Positions 6,955 through 15,636 of a stretch of DNA of 52,384 nt are shown piece after piece. Made by a program: the position numbers and the translations under genes. The notes beneath the pieces were generated by a model. It had not been told where the DNA came from. It searched no databases and saw nothing but the letters and a program-made list of their open reading frames with translations. Origin of the DNA: Pseudobutyrivibrio xylanivorans DSM 14809 (lineage in GTDB: Bacteria > Bacillota > Clostridia > Lachnospirales > Lachnospiraceae); NCBI RefSeq assembly GCF_900141825.1, contig NZ_FQYQ01000020.1, forward strand, positions 1 through 52,384. The letters are read 5' to 3'. Every line of letters starts with the position of its first letter. Position 1 is the first letter of the stretch.

Positions 6955-8490
6955 ATGGATGCACTATTAAGCTTTATTACAGCAGTATGTGGTAAGATTC
7001 AGGTAGTTTCTGATTTATTTTGGGATTTTCCTACGAATTTTGATTGGTATGCAGGTATTCCAATCCTTGGAAATTTCTCACTGGCTATTATTTTATTAAT
7101 TGGCTCGGGAATCTATTTTTCTATTAGACTTCGTTTTATTCAGGTTAGAAAGTTTAAGAGGGGAATAGAGGTTTTAAAGAATAGTAAAGCGAAGACAGGT
7201 ATTTCTCCGCTTGCATCATTTTTCCTATCCACAGCAATGCGCGTAGGCCCTGGTAACATCCTTGGCGTAACAGGCGCTGTATCAGTAGGCGGCCCAGGTG
7301 CATTGCTGTGGATGTGGATTTCTGCATTCTTCGGAATGTCTACAGCATTTGTAGAGTCTACACTTTCCCAGATTTTCAAAGAGAAAAAGGATGATGAATA
7401 CATTGGTGGTATGGCTTTCTACGGCAGAAGACTTCTTAAAAACTCAGCAATCGTAGGTGTTGTACTTTCTCTTATGTATATCATTTATGCGCTGCTTTGC
7501 TTCCCAGCACAGGGCTTTAATACAGTATCTGCAATGGGACAGATAGCAAGCATAGTAAGTGGAACAGAGCTTCCAACAACGCATGCAGTATATTGGATTG
7601 GTTTTGTAATCGTAATCATCGCAACAATCGCGGTTTCCTTTGGTGGAACAAAGAAGATTTCCCATGTGACAGATATTCTTGTACCTGTAATGGCAATTGT
7701 GTACGTGGTTACCGTATTTGTACTTATCATTATCAACTTTACAAGAATTCCTTGGTTCTTCTATGCAGTATTTACCGAGGCCTTCAAGCCAGAGGCTGTA
7801 TTCGGAGGTGCCTTTGGTATTGCATTAATGCAGGGTGTCAAGCGAGGTCTTATGTCTAATGAAGCTGGTCAAGGTACTATCACAATGCCAGCAGCTGCTT
7901 CAGATGCAGAACATCCATGTGATCAGGGTTGTGTACAGGCTATTGGTGTTTTCCTTGATACAATAGTAATTTGTACCCTTACAGGTTTTGTAGTTATTAT
8001 GGGTCGCGTATGGCTTACAGATAATGGAGCAGCTTGGTTTGAGCTTGGAAAGCTTCCAAAGTACCTTGCATCTGCAGCAGAGCTTACACCAGGAACAGCA
8101 TTTAATAACGTAGTTACATTGTTGATATCTCTATGCTTTGGTTTGTTTGCATTTACATGTCTCCTTGGATTTATGTCCTTCTCGGAGATTTGTGCTAACA
8201 GAATAAACCGTAGTAAGACATTTATCAATGTAATCAGAGTGCTGGATATCCTTGTAATTTGCTTCGGAATGCTTACATCCATCGTTGGAATGGATTTAGG
8301 GGCATTGTGGGATTTATCAGATTTTGCTAATATCTTGATTGCATACTGCAACATTCCTCTTTTATATATTGGATTTAAGTATGTAAAAAAAGCCCAGCTC
8401 CATTACGAGAAAGAGGATGGAACACCTTTTACATCTGACGTTATCGGCATGGATGTAAGCGTCTGGGATGAAAGAGCTAGAAAGAATTAA
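6955..8490 (+). CDS. Sodium:alanine/glycine symporter, AGCS family
   Basis: 511 residues with about eleven membrane helices. AGCS proteins take up alanine or glycine with Na+. Recognisable motifs are GPGNILGVTGAVSVGGPGALLWMW (in two conserved blocks near residues 97-120) and GLMSNEAGQGT (about 299-309) with the following AAASDAEHP. The RBS is AAGGGAG 7 bp upstream of the ATG. The stop codon overlaps the start of the helicase gene by one base (TAATG), an odd functional pairing that implies only co-translation. Confidence 0.92.
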   Translation: MDALLSFITAVCGKIQVVSDLFWDFPTNFDWYAGIPILGNFSLAIILLIGSGIYFSIRLRFIQVRKFKRGIEVLKNSKAKTGISPLASFFLSTAMRVGPGNILGVTGAVSVGGPGALLWMWISAFFGMSTAFVESTLSQIFKEKKDDEYIGGMAFYGRRLLKNSAIVGVVLSLMYIIYALLCFPAQGFNTVSAMGQIASIVSGTELPTTHAVYWIGFVIVIIATIAVSFGGTKKISHVTDILVPVMAIVYVVTVFVLIIINFTRIPWFFYAVFTEAFKPEAVFGGAFGIALMQGVKRGLMSNEAGQGTITMPAAASDAEHPCDQGCVQAIGVFLDTIVICTLTGFVVIMGRVWLTDNGAAWFELGKLPKYLASAAELTPGTAFNNVVTLLISLCFGLFAFTCLLGFMSFSEICANRINRSKTFINVIRVLDILVICFGMLTSIVGMDLGALWDLSDFANILIAYCNIPLLYIGFKYVKKAQLHYEKEDGTPFTSDVIGMDVSVWDERARKN

Positions 8491-10622
8491 TGTTAGAAAA
8501 ACAATTTATTGAGTTATACACATCACAATTAAATGAGCAACAAATGGAAGCAGTACGGACCGTCGAAGGGCCCGTGCTGCTTTTGGCTGTTCCAGGAAGT
8601 GGTAAGACCACAGTTTTGGTGAACCGCCTTGGATACATGATTTATTGTAAGGGAATAGCCCCGGAGAATATTTTGACTTTGACCTACACAGTGGCAGCCA
8701 CAAAGGACATGGCCAACAGATTTGAAAAAATATTTGGCCCAGATCTTTCGGATAGATTAGAATTCAGAACTATAAATGGAATTTGTTCCAAGGTCATTGC
8801 CTATTATGGCAGAATGATTGGAAAGAATTCCTTTGAGCTTTTGACGGACGAGAAGGAGATAATCAGACTCCTTTCAAGCATATATCTAAATGTGGAAGGG
8901 GAATATCCTACAGAGAGTGATATAAAAAATATCCGCACACTCATAACCTACTGTAAGAATATGTATCTTACAGGTGATGAGATTGATAAGCTTGGCAAAG
9001 ATGAGGATATAAATCTTCGCAAGATATATGAGGCATACAATAATGAGCTGAAGAATCACAGCCTGATGGATTATGATGACCAGATGCTGTATGCCTACAG
9101 AATCCTGAAGGGTTCACCTGTGGTGCTCAACTACTATAGAAAGATGTACAAATATATTTGTGTGGATGAGGCCCAAGATACCTCAAAGATTCAGCACATG
9201 ATAATTTCCTTACTTTCCGGTGAAAGTGGAAATCTTTTTATGGTAGGCGATGAGGATCAGAGTATTTACGGATTTAGAGCAGCTTATCCAGACGCACTGT
9301 TGAATTTTGAAAGAAATCATGTAGGTGCAAAAGTGTTGGTGATGGATAAGAATTATCGTTCTAATGCTAAAATTGTAGAAGCGGCAGATATCTTTATCCA
9401 GCACAATAAGGACAGACATAAAAAGCATATCTGTGCCACAAAGGATGCCAAGAGCGAGATTAGCTTTGTAAAGATAGACAGAGAAAAGCAGTACAGCTAT
9501 CTGGTGAAGGTGGCAGAAAACGTAAATACGAAGACGGCAGTATTGTACCGAGATAATGAAAGCGTGCTTCCTCTTGTAGATGCGTTGGAAAGACAGTCGG
9601 TGTCTTATAACATAAAAAATGTAGACATGGCTTTCTTCACAAACAGGGTGGTTATCGACATAATCAATATGCTTCAGTTTGCTTTCGTGCCGATGGATGC
9701 AGAGCTGTTTATGAAGATATATTTCAAGTTCCAGCTGTATCTCAGCAAGAAGGATGCTATAGAAATGTGTGAGCTTGCAGAGAGAAATCATTCAGATGTG
9801 TTAGATGCTATAGAGCTTTTAAATCTTAAAGGTCATGTCTTAGGCAATTGTAAATCCTTAAGAACCCACTATAGAAATATGGTGGATGAGACTCCTTACA
9901 AGGCAATTAACCGCATAGAGAATTTTATGGGTTATGGAGATTATCTTAATGACAACAATATAGACACCAACAAAATCTTCATCCTGAAGATGCTGGCTAA
10001 AAAAGAAAAAGATATTCCATCCTTCCTAAACAGATTGAATGAGCTCAGAAGAATTCTTATGGAAAAGAAGAATGATAGTAGTTCCAAGCTTATTCTTTCT
10101 ACAATTCATTCCAGCAAGGGATTAGAGTATGATTCGGTAATCTTGATGGATGTAATTAACGGTGTATTTCCAAACAAAGTACTAAGAGCTAATACAAAGG
10201 CTACACCTCAGGAGAAGCGAGATTATGAGGAAGAACGAAGAATCTTTTATGTTGGTATGACCAGAGCCAAGGATAAGCTGACTATCTTCAAATATGAAAA
10301 CAGGAACTCAACTTTCATTAATGAACTAAAGCCTGAGACCAAGAATGCCGAAATAGAAAACAAGGCATCCTACTCAGCCACAAAGGTTACATCATATTTC
10401 AAGCAGCCTAAGGTCACAAGCAAAGGAAATGAAAGTGCTCCAGACAGGTTAATAATAGGCCAGGTTGTTTCTCAAAAGAAATATGGAAAAGGGGCAATCA
10501 CTGATGTTATTCTTTCAGATGATGGACAGCCAGAGAAGTTTTCAGTACAATTTGAATCAGGTGTAGAGAAGGATTTTATGTTTCCAAATGCATTTTCTTA
10601 TGGAATGAAGATAATGGATTAA
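8490..10622 (+). CDS. UvrD/PcrA-type ATP-dependent 3'-5' DNA helicase
   Basis: 710 residues, superfamily 1A. Motif I VPGSGKTT (about residues 33-40), motif II VDEAQD (about 226), motif III GDEDQSIYGFR (about 255), YRSN (motif IV), STIHSSKGLEYDSV (motif V, about 533) and VGMTRAKDKL (motif VI, about 588) are all intact. The C-terminus (about 655-705) has the GQVV-x-x-K-x-YGKGAI pattern of the PcrA/UvrD Tudor-like domain that contacts RNA polymerase. It is somewhat shorter than housekeeping PcrA and may be a second paralogue. A small gene of unknown role follows 17 bp downstream. Confidence 0.88.
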   Translation: MLEKQFIELYTSQLNEQQMEAVRTVEGPVLLLAVPGSGKTTVLVNRLGYMIYCKGIAPENILTLTYTVAATKDMANRFEKIFGPDLSDRLEFRTINGICSKVIAYYGRMIGKNSFELLTDEKEIIRLLSSIYLNVEGEYPTESDIKNIRTLITYCKNMYLTGDEIDKLGKDEDINLRKIYEAYNNELKNHSLMDYDDQMLYAYRILKGSPVVLNYYRKMYKYICVDEAQDTSKIQHMIISLLSGESGNLFMVGDEDQSIYGFRAAYPDALLNFERNHVGAKVLVMDKNYRSNAKIVEAADIFIQHNKDRHKKHICATKDAKSEISFVKIDREKQYSYLVKVAENVNTKTAVLYRDNESVLPLVDALERQSVSYNIKNVDMAFFTNRVVIDIINMLQFAFVPMDAELFMKIYFKFQLYLSKKDAIEMCELAERNHSDVLDAIELLNLKGHVLGNCKSLRTHYRNMVDETPYKAINRIENFMGYGDYLNDNNIDTNKIFILKMLAKKEKDIPSFLNRLNELRRILMEKKNDSSSKLILSTIHSSKGLEYDSVILMDVINGVFPNKVLRANTKATPQEKRDYEEERRIFYVGMTRAKDKLTIFKYENRNSTFINELKPETKNAEIENKASYSATKVTSYFKQPKVTSKGNESAPDRLIIGQVVSQKKYGKGAITDVILSDDGQPEKFSVQFESGVEKDFMFPNAFSYGMKIMD

Positions 10623-10639
10623 TTAAGAGGGGTGGTAGA

Positions 10640-10921
10640 ATGGATAAAGAATTACAAGACTTAAATAAACAGGTTTTGCAGGTACATGAGAGGGTGGATG
10701 TTTTATTTAGGACAGCCAAGATACCTTCAATGCTTATGAGCGAATATAAGAATAAGGTTTCCCAGTATGAGAACATGATTGAATCTGTGGAGACTATGAA
10801 AAAGATGGCAGGGAGTGACGATGCAGTGGAGAAGCTTATTTTCCAGCAGAAGGAAATCCTTAACCGAAGAATGAAGTGTGAACTTGAACTTGCAAGGAAA
10901 GCTCAGAGCTGCATAATCTAA
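10640..10921 (+). CDS. Small coiled-coil protein, unknown
   Basis: 93 residues, almost entirely helical and charged with heptad-like Leu/Val spacing (residues 1-20 and 55-88), no membrane segment. RBS AAGAGGGG precedes the ATG. It is probably co-transcribed with the helicase. No family is recognised; a structural or DNA-repair accessory role would be guesswork. Confidence 0.55.
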   Translation: MDKELQDLNKQVLQVHERVDVLFRTAKIPSMLMSEYKNKVSQYENMIESVETMKKMAGSDDAVEKLIFQQKEILNRRMKCELELARKAQSCII

Positions 10922-11042
10922 TTGCATAGTAATAAATTTGTAATATTTTTAGTTTTTCCCTAGGAATTCCCCTCGTATTACGATATAATTGACGAATACG
11001 GGGAGATGAGTATGGATAACATACGATTGGGGGACTAATGTT

Positions 11043-13355
11043 TTGAATAAGAAATTTAATTATAAGGACTACGTGCCAGAGAGTGCTATTTTCATAATTC
11101 TTCTTGGCATGATTGGTCTTCTATTTAAGGAAGAAAGCGTATACATCTATAAGTGGTATTTTGCCCTGTTGATAGTTGGTATAGGCTTTTTTTCATTGAC
11201 TAAAAAAATCTTCAAGAACTTCACTGACAGAGGATATATATTCTCGAAGGTCTTAGGTGTTTCTATTTCTGGAATGGTGGTATTCTGGCTGTCTAATCTT
11301 AAGCTGTTAAAATTCACACCTTTAAACTGTGCCTTTATTACAGTTCTTTTAGCGGTGATTATTTCAACAGTATCAATCCTACAAGATAAGAAAAAAGACA
11401 CCACTGTTTCTATCGACAAGGATAACCTGAAGCTCATGATAGCCGAGGAGCTTATGTTCCTCCTTCTTCTCACATGCCTGCTTTACATGAAATCTTTTAA
11501 GCCAGATGCATATGGCACAGAGAAATTCATGGATTATGGCTTCATGAACACCATGACAAAGCTTACATACTTCCCAGTAGAAGATATTTGGTTCGCATCT
11601 GAAAACCTCAATTACTACTATTTAGGTCAGTACTTTGCAGCCTTTATCAATCAGCTTTCCTTTAATGATGTGAGATTCAGCTACAATATCATGTTTTACA
11701 CAGTATGCTCTATGGCATTTGTAGAGGCATTCTCATGTACTTACAAGCTTATTCAGACAAAGTTTGGTGCAGGCTTTAAGAAGGTTCATGGAATTATTGG
11801 TGGCTTACTTGGCGGTGCTGGAGTGTGCTTTGAAGGAAGCGCTCATTTTATCGTCTTTGGAATTGTATTAAACGCCTATAATGCGATTATCGGAAATACG
11901 GAGTACTCATACTGGTTCCCAGAGAGTACCAGATATGTTGGTTATGTGCCTGAGAGAATGGATAAGACTATCACAGAGACTCCATCATATTCCTTTGTAA
12001 TTGGTGATTTGCATGCACATGTTATTAACATCATGTTCGTGCTTACAATCATTGGAATCATCATTGCCTTTGCTACACAGATGGCAGATAAGAAGGGCAA
12101 GAATCAGAAGCTCCAATTGGATTTCACACCAAAGGATTTTGTACTTAAGGCTCTTAATCCTACAGTGCTTCTCTGCGGCTTCTTCACAGGCTTCTTCCAG
12201 GGAAATAACTACTGGGATTATGCAATCTACATGATGATTTCCGCGCTGACAGTTTTATTTGTAGACTTCAAGGTATACGGATTTAACAAGAAGTGCACAC
12301 TCTTCTCAGTAATCCAAATCGCATTCATTATGGCGATTGCTAATATAGTAATCCTTCCATTTAAGCTGAACTTTACAAAGATGGAGGGTGGTATTTTCCT
12401 TTGTGAGAATCACACTTTGTTCCATCAGCTTCTTGTTCTTTGGCTTTTACCAGTAGCTACTGCAGTTATCTGTTTGGTATTTGCTATCAAGGATTACTTA
12501 AATGATGAGGACAAGACTCAGGATAAGAAAATAAATGTTCTTGGCAGAATTATCGTAAATGCGAATATTGCAGATCTTATTGTGATGCTATTTACCTGCT
12601 GTTCAATAGGATTGATTCTTATCCCAGAGATTATTTATGTAAAAGATATTTATAACATCGATTACGCCAGAGCAAACACAACCTTTAAGCTGACATATCA
12701 GTCTTGTATTATGTTTGGAATAATCACAGGCTATGCCTTGATTTCTCTTTTTACCTTTAAGAAGACAAAGGTTAAAAAGATTTTGGCATGTGTACTTTTA
12801 GTGCCTACGCTTGTCTGCATGTCTTACTATTTTGTAAGCTGTCACAACTGGTTTGGAAATATCTTCGACAGCTCAAGACAAAGAACTTTAAATGCCACAG
12901 CGTTTATGCAGAACAATCCACAGTTTGTAGAGGATTTACAGGTCGTAGATTATCTGAACAGTCTCGATTATGATAAGCCACCAGTAGTATTAGAGAACTA
13001 TGGTGACGCTTATACTGATGCAGGCAGAATGTCGGTAGCATCAGGTTGTCCTACAGTATTGGGATGGTATGCACATGAGTGGCTTTGGAGATTTAGCCAG
13101 GAGGCTGTCGAGAGTAGAGCTGCGGATATTCGTGAAATCTATACAGGTTACGACCTGGATACAACAAAAGAGCTTATAAAGAAATATAATATCCAGTACA
13201 TTTATATAGGTCAATTTGAGTACCAGAGCTATGATTTTGCTGGCACACCAATCAATCTCTATAAGCTTTTACAGCTGGGAGATGTGGAACTACAGCTTGA
13301 GAATAGCTACTATGGAGGCTATCACAACTACCTTATTAAAGTGAATTTAGATTAG
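11043..13355 (+). CDS. DUF2298 (YYY-type) polytopic membrane protein
   Basis: 770 residues with about 15 membrane helices. The family signature is visible as NLNYYYLGQY (about residue 188-197), an FMDYGFMNTMTK segment before it, and GDLHAHVIN (about 321-329), which in this family aligns with FLLGDLHPH. Such proteins resemble GT-C glycosyltransferases in layout, with an acidic/His loop outside the membrane, but no activity is established. Start is TTG 11043 after TTGGGGGAC; the nearby ATG at 11038 is out of frame. A TATAAT at 10984 suggests its own promoter. The last 150 residues (from about 620) are soluble. Confidence 0.82.
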   Translation: MNKKFNYKDYVPESAIFIILLGMIGLLFKEESVYIYKWYFALLIVGIGFFSLTKKIFKNFTDRGYIFSKVLGVSISGMVVFWLSNLKLLKFTPLNCAFITVLLAVIISTVSILQDKKKDTTVSIDKDNLKLMIAEELMFLLLLTCLLYMKSFKPDAYGTEKFMDYGFMNTMTKLTYFPVEDIWFASENLNYYYLGQYFAAFINQLSFNDVRFSYNIMFYTVCSMAFVEAFSCTYKLIQTKFGAGFKKVHGIIGGLLGGAGVCFEGSAHFIVFGIVLNAYNAIIGNTEYSYWFPESTRYVGYVPERMDKTITETPSYSFVIGDLHAHVINIMFVLTIIGIIIAFATQMADKKGKNQKLQLDFTPKDFVLKALNPTVLLCGFFTGFFQGNNYWDYAIYMMISALTVLFVDFKVYGFNKKCTLFSVIQIAFIMAIANIVILPFKLNFTKMEGGIFLCENHTLFHQLLVLWLLPVATAVICLVFAIKDYLNDEDKTQDKKINVLGRIIVNANIADLIVMLFTCCSIGLILIPEIIYVKDIYNIDYARANTTFKLTYQSCIMFGIITGYALISLFTFKKTKVKKILACVLLVPTLVCMSYYFVSCHNWFGNIFDSSRQRTLNATAFMQNNPQFVEDLQVVDYLNSLDYDKPPVVLENYGDAYTDAGRMSVASGCPTVLGWYAHEWLWRFSQEAVESRAADIREIYTGYDLDTTKELIKKYNIQYIYIGQFEYQSYDFAGTPINLYKLLQLGDVELQLENSYYGGYHNYLIKVNLD

Positions 13356-13363
13356 TAATTAAG

Positions 13364-13392
13364 GAACAGTCACATCCATGGCTGTTCTTTTT
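13364..13392 (+). terminator. Intrinsic terminator after the DUF2298 gene
   Basis: GAACAGTCA (13364-13372) pairs with TGGCTGTTC (13379-13387) with one wobble, followed by TTTTTG. Confidence 0.8.
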
Positions 13393-13400
13393 GCAAATAG

Positions 13401-13432
13401 AATTATTACCTTTGATATCAAAATAATTACCT
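13401..13432 (+). promoter_or_regulatory. Candidate LytTR operator: direct repeats 21 bp apart
   Basis: AATTATTACCT (13401-13411) and AATAATTACCT (13422-13432) match at 10 of 11 positions and are offset by exactly 21 bp, two helical turns. LytTR regulators bind paired direct repeats with this phasing. A weak promoter (TTGTGT 13447, 16 bp, TAGAAT 13469) follows at the distance expected for activation of the LytTR gene itself. Confidence 0.5.
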
Positions 13433-13500
13433 CTTATCCCAAATTGTTGTGTAGGGGAAAAAGATGTGTAGAATATAAATCATAGGAGGCGCCAATAGTT

Positions 13501-13962
13501 ATGAAGATAAATATTGACGTAGATGATTCTTTACAGCAGGATATGATAACCATTCACTGCCGAGAGATAACAGAGGAGATATTAGAGCTGCAGCGACTGT
13601 TGTCTGGGGGACAAATGGGGGCACAGAAAATATCAGCCTACATTGATGACACGGAATATTACGTGGAGGTCAAATCAATAATATTTGTTGAGGCTGATGG
13701 AAATTACATATCAATCCATACGGGGAAATCCATCTACAGGGTAAGACAAAAGCTATATGAGTTGGAAGAATTGCTACCGAGAGAATTCAAACGAGTGTCG
13801 AAATCAACTATCGTAAATACGGATTTGATTTCATCAATCAAAAAGAACATCACTGGAGCAAGTGAGATTTCATTTAGAAATTCCACTAAGAAGGCTTATG
13901 CATCACGCAACTACATTAAAGCACTTATAGAAATAATGGATGAAAAGAGGATAAAGAGATGA
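13501..13962 (+). CDS. LytTR-family DNA-binding regulator without receiver domain
   Basis: 153 residues. The N-terminal 45 residues are a helical linker; from about 50 on the LytTR fold is seen, with VEVKSIIFVEADGNYISIHTG-type strands (the I-x-x-E-A-x-G/D-x-Y-x-x-I signature) and FKRVSKSTIVN (about 98-108), the usual F-x-R-x-H/S-x-S-x-x-V-N. There is no receiver domain, so the signal must come from elsewhere, most likely the membrane protein whose ATG overlaps this stop by 4 bp. AGGAGG precedes the ATG. Confidence 0.9.
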   Translation: MKINIDVDDSLQQDMITIHCREITEEILELQRLLSGGQMGAQKISAYIDDTEYYVEVKSIIFVEADGNYISIHTGKSIYRVRQKLYELEELLPREFKRVSKSTIVNTDLISSIKKNITGASEISFRNSTKKAYASRNYIKALIEIMDEKRIKR

Positions 13963-14681
13963 CAAAATCAAAGATTAGAAACATTATTAGAGGTCTTGCA
14001 CTTATCGCATTTGCGGTATGCTTATTACTTAGCAGATCAAACTATTTCACAGAGTTTCCAATGGTAAAAATGGCAGTATGTATCATTATGGTTGTAGTAT
14101 TTGTAGAGCAGCTTATTGAGAGAAGCTTCTTAGGAATGTCTATTCCTTTGGGTGTTATGACTTGCTTATTCCAGTCAGAGCTTGGACTTGGTGATATTCA
14201 TTTTGCTATCATAATGCTTGCTTTCGTACTCATTGGCGCAGGTCTTTCAATGATTTTTGGAAAAAAGTCACATCACATAAACATTGTTCGTGATGGAGAC
14301 AGCCATACTATCGATGTAAGTGGAAAGGCAGAGTACTGGGAGGATGAAGGTAACTTCGACCTTGATAATAGCCTTGGTTCAAGAACTCAGTATATCAAGA
14401 TTAACGATATGAAGAAGGGCAGCATCGACAATGCTCTTGGTCAGCTTACAGTATACTTCAATGGAACAACAGTTGATCCAAATGGTGCAGTTCTTGATAT
14501 CGACAATGGCATGGGAAGTCTTTCAGTTTATTTCCCAAAGGAGTTCAGAGTATCATTTAACTGCGACAATGGAATGGGGAAAATCAATATGCACGGCGAG
14601 TGTTCGCAGGATATGTCTCAGCCACTTATCAAGGCAAATGTAGATAATGGAATGGGAACTATTGATTTTTACTTCGAGTAA
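13959..14681 (+). CDS. LiaF-like membrane protein, partner of the LytTR regulator
   Basis: 240 residues. Four membrane helices occupy residues 10-105, similar to the LiaI/LiaF membrane part. The soluble C-terminus (about 115-240) consists of short strands around a repeated D-N-x-x-G core: LDNSLG, IDNALG, IDNGMG, CDNGMG and VDNGMG, each followed by a beta strand such as LSVYF or IDFYF. This gives a small parallel beta-helix as in LiaF C-terminal domains. Overlap with the LytTR gene argues for a membrane-controlled regulator pair, possibly responding to envelope stress; that last step is inference. Confidence 0.75.
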   Translation: MTKSKIRNIIRGLALIAFAVCLLLSRSNYFTEFPMVKMAVCIIMVVVFVEQLIERSFLGMSIPLGVMTCLFQSELGLGDIHFAIIMLAFVLIGAGLSMIFGKKSHHINIVRDGDSHTIDVSGKAEYWEDEGNFDLDNSLGSRTQYIKINDMKKGSIDNALGQLTVYFNGTTVDPNGAVLDIDNGMGSLSVYFPKEFRVSFNCDNGMGKINMHGECSQDMSQPLIKANVDNGMGTIDFYFE

Positions 14682-14703
14682 AGGTTTAATATGATATAAC
14701 GTC

Positions 14704-14731
14704 GAGGGACCATGGTGTGGTCCCTCTTTTT
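14704..14731 (+). terminator. Intrinsic terminator
   Basis: GAGGGACCA (14704-14712) pairs perfectly with TGGTCCCTC (14718-14726), followed by TTTTT. Confidence 0.9.
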
Positions 14732-14746
14732 GGAGGTTAAGGCATA

Positions 14747-15604
14747 ATGAAAAAGGGACTAGTTATGGAAGGTGGAGCTATGCGTGGCATTTTCACCTGC
14801 GGAGTTATCGATGTATTGATGGAAAATGGTATAGAGTTTGACAGTGCAGTAGGTGTATCTGCTGGGGCTACATTTGGATTGAATTTTAAATCAAAGCAGA
14901 TAGGCAGACCTCTTAGATACAATAAGACTTACTGTAACGATAAGAGGTACTGTAGTGTTCGCTCACTAATTAAGACTGGTGATTTATATAATGTGTCATT
15001 TTGCTACGGCACACTTCCATACGAATTAGATGTTTGGGATGTGGACACCTTTTACAATAACCCTATGGATTTCTTCTGTGTTGCTACAGACATAAACACA
15101 GGAAAGGCTGTCTATCACAACTGTATTAATCGAGAGAAATCAAGAGACGGTCAGGATATTAAATGGATACGTGCATCAGCATCTATGCCTATGTTTTCCC
15201 GTCCGGTGGAAATAGATGGAGGGCTGTATCTTGATGGAGGAATGGCAGATTCCATACCTTTAAGGTTTATGGAAAGCCAAAAATGTGATAGAATCCTTGT
15301 AATCGAAACCCAGCCTGCAGACTATGTTAAGAAGCCTCAGAAGTATATGGGGATTATAAAGCTTGTACTTGGCAAATATCCAAACATGATAAAGACCATG
15401 AAGGATCGCTATAAGATGTACAATGATGAGAAGGCATACATCCGTGAAAAGGAAAAGGCAGGAGAGGTTTTTGTTATCAGGCCATCGGTAGCACCAAATA
15501 TTAATCCTACTGAGAAAAATCCTGATGAGCTTCAGCGCGTATACGAAATGGGACGTGCAGAGGCAATCAAATCCCTGGAGGGATTAAAGCAGTACTTGGC
15601 ATAG
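14747..15604 (+). CDS. Patatin-like phospholipase, YjjU/RssA type
   Basis: 285 residues, no signal peptide. The oxyanion loop is GGAMRG (residues 9-14), the nucleophile Ser38 lies in GVSAGA, and the catalytic Asp in LDGGMADSIP (about residue 165). The Ser-Asp dyad is therefore complete. It would hydrolyse an acyl ester of a phospholipid or a related lipid at the inner face of the membrane. The C-terminal helices (about 195-285) carry many Lys and Arg. GGAGG lies ahead of the ATG, directly after the terminator. Confidence 0.88.
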   Translation: MKKGLVMEGGAMRGIFTCGVIDVLMENGIEFDSAVGVSAGATFGLNFKSKQIGRPLRYNKTYCNDKRYCSVRSLIKTGDLYNVSFCYGTLPYELDVWDVDTFYNNPMDFFCVATDINTGKAVYHNCINREKSRDGQDIKWIRASASMPMFSRPVEIDGGLYLDGGMADSIPLRFMESQKCDRILVIETQPADYVKKPQKYMGIIKLVLGKYPNMIKTMKDRYKMYNDEKAYIREKEKAGEVFVIRPSVAPNINPTEKNPDELQRVYEMGRAEAIKSLEGLKQYLA

Positions 15605-15636
15605 GAGACTATGCCTGATTTTGAAAGGTTTTAGGA

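Noticed and set aside
9210-9791. 193-residue - strand frame in the helicase gene
   Set aside because: Cys/His/Tyr-rich shadow opposite intact helicase motifs.
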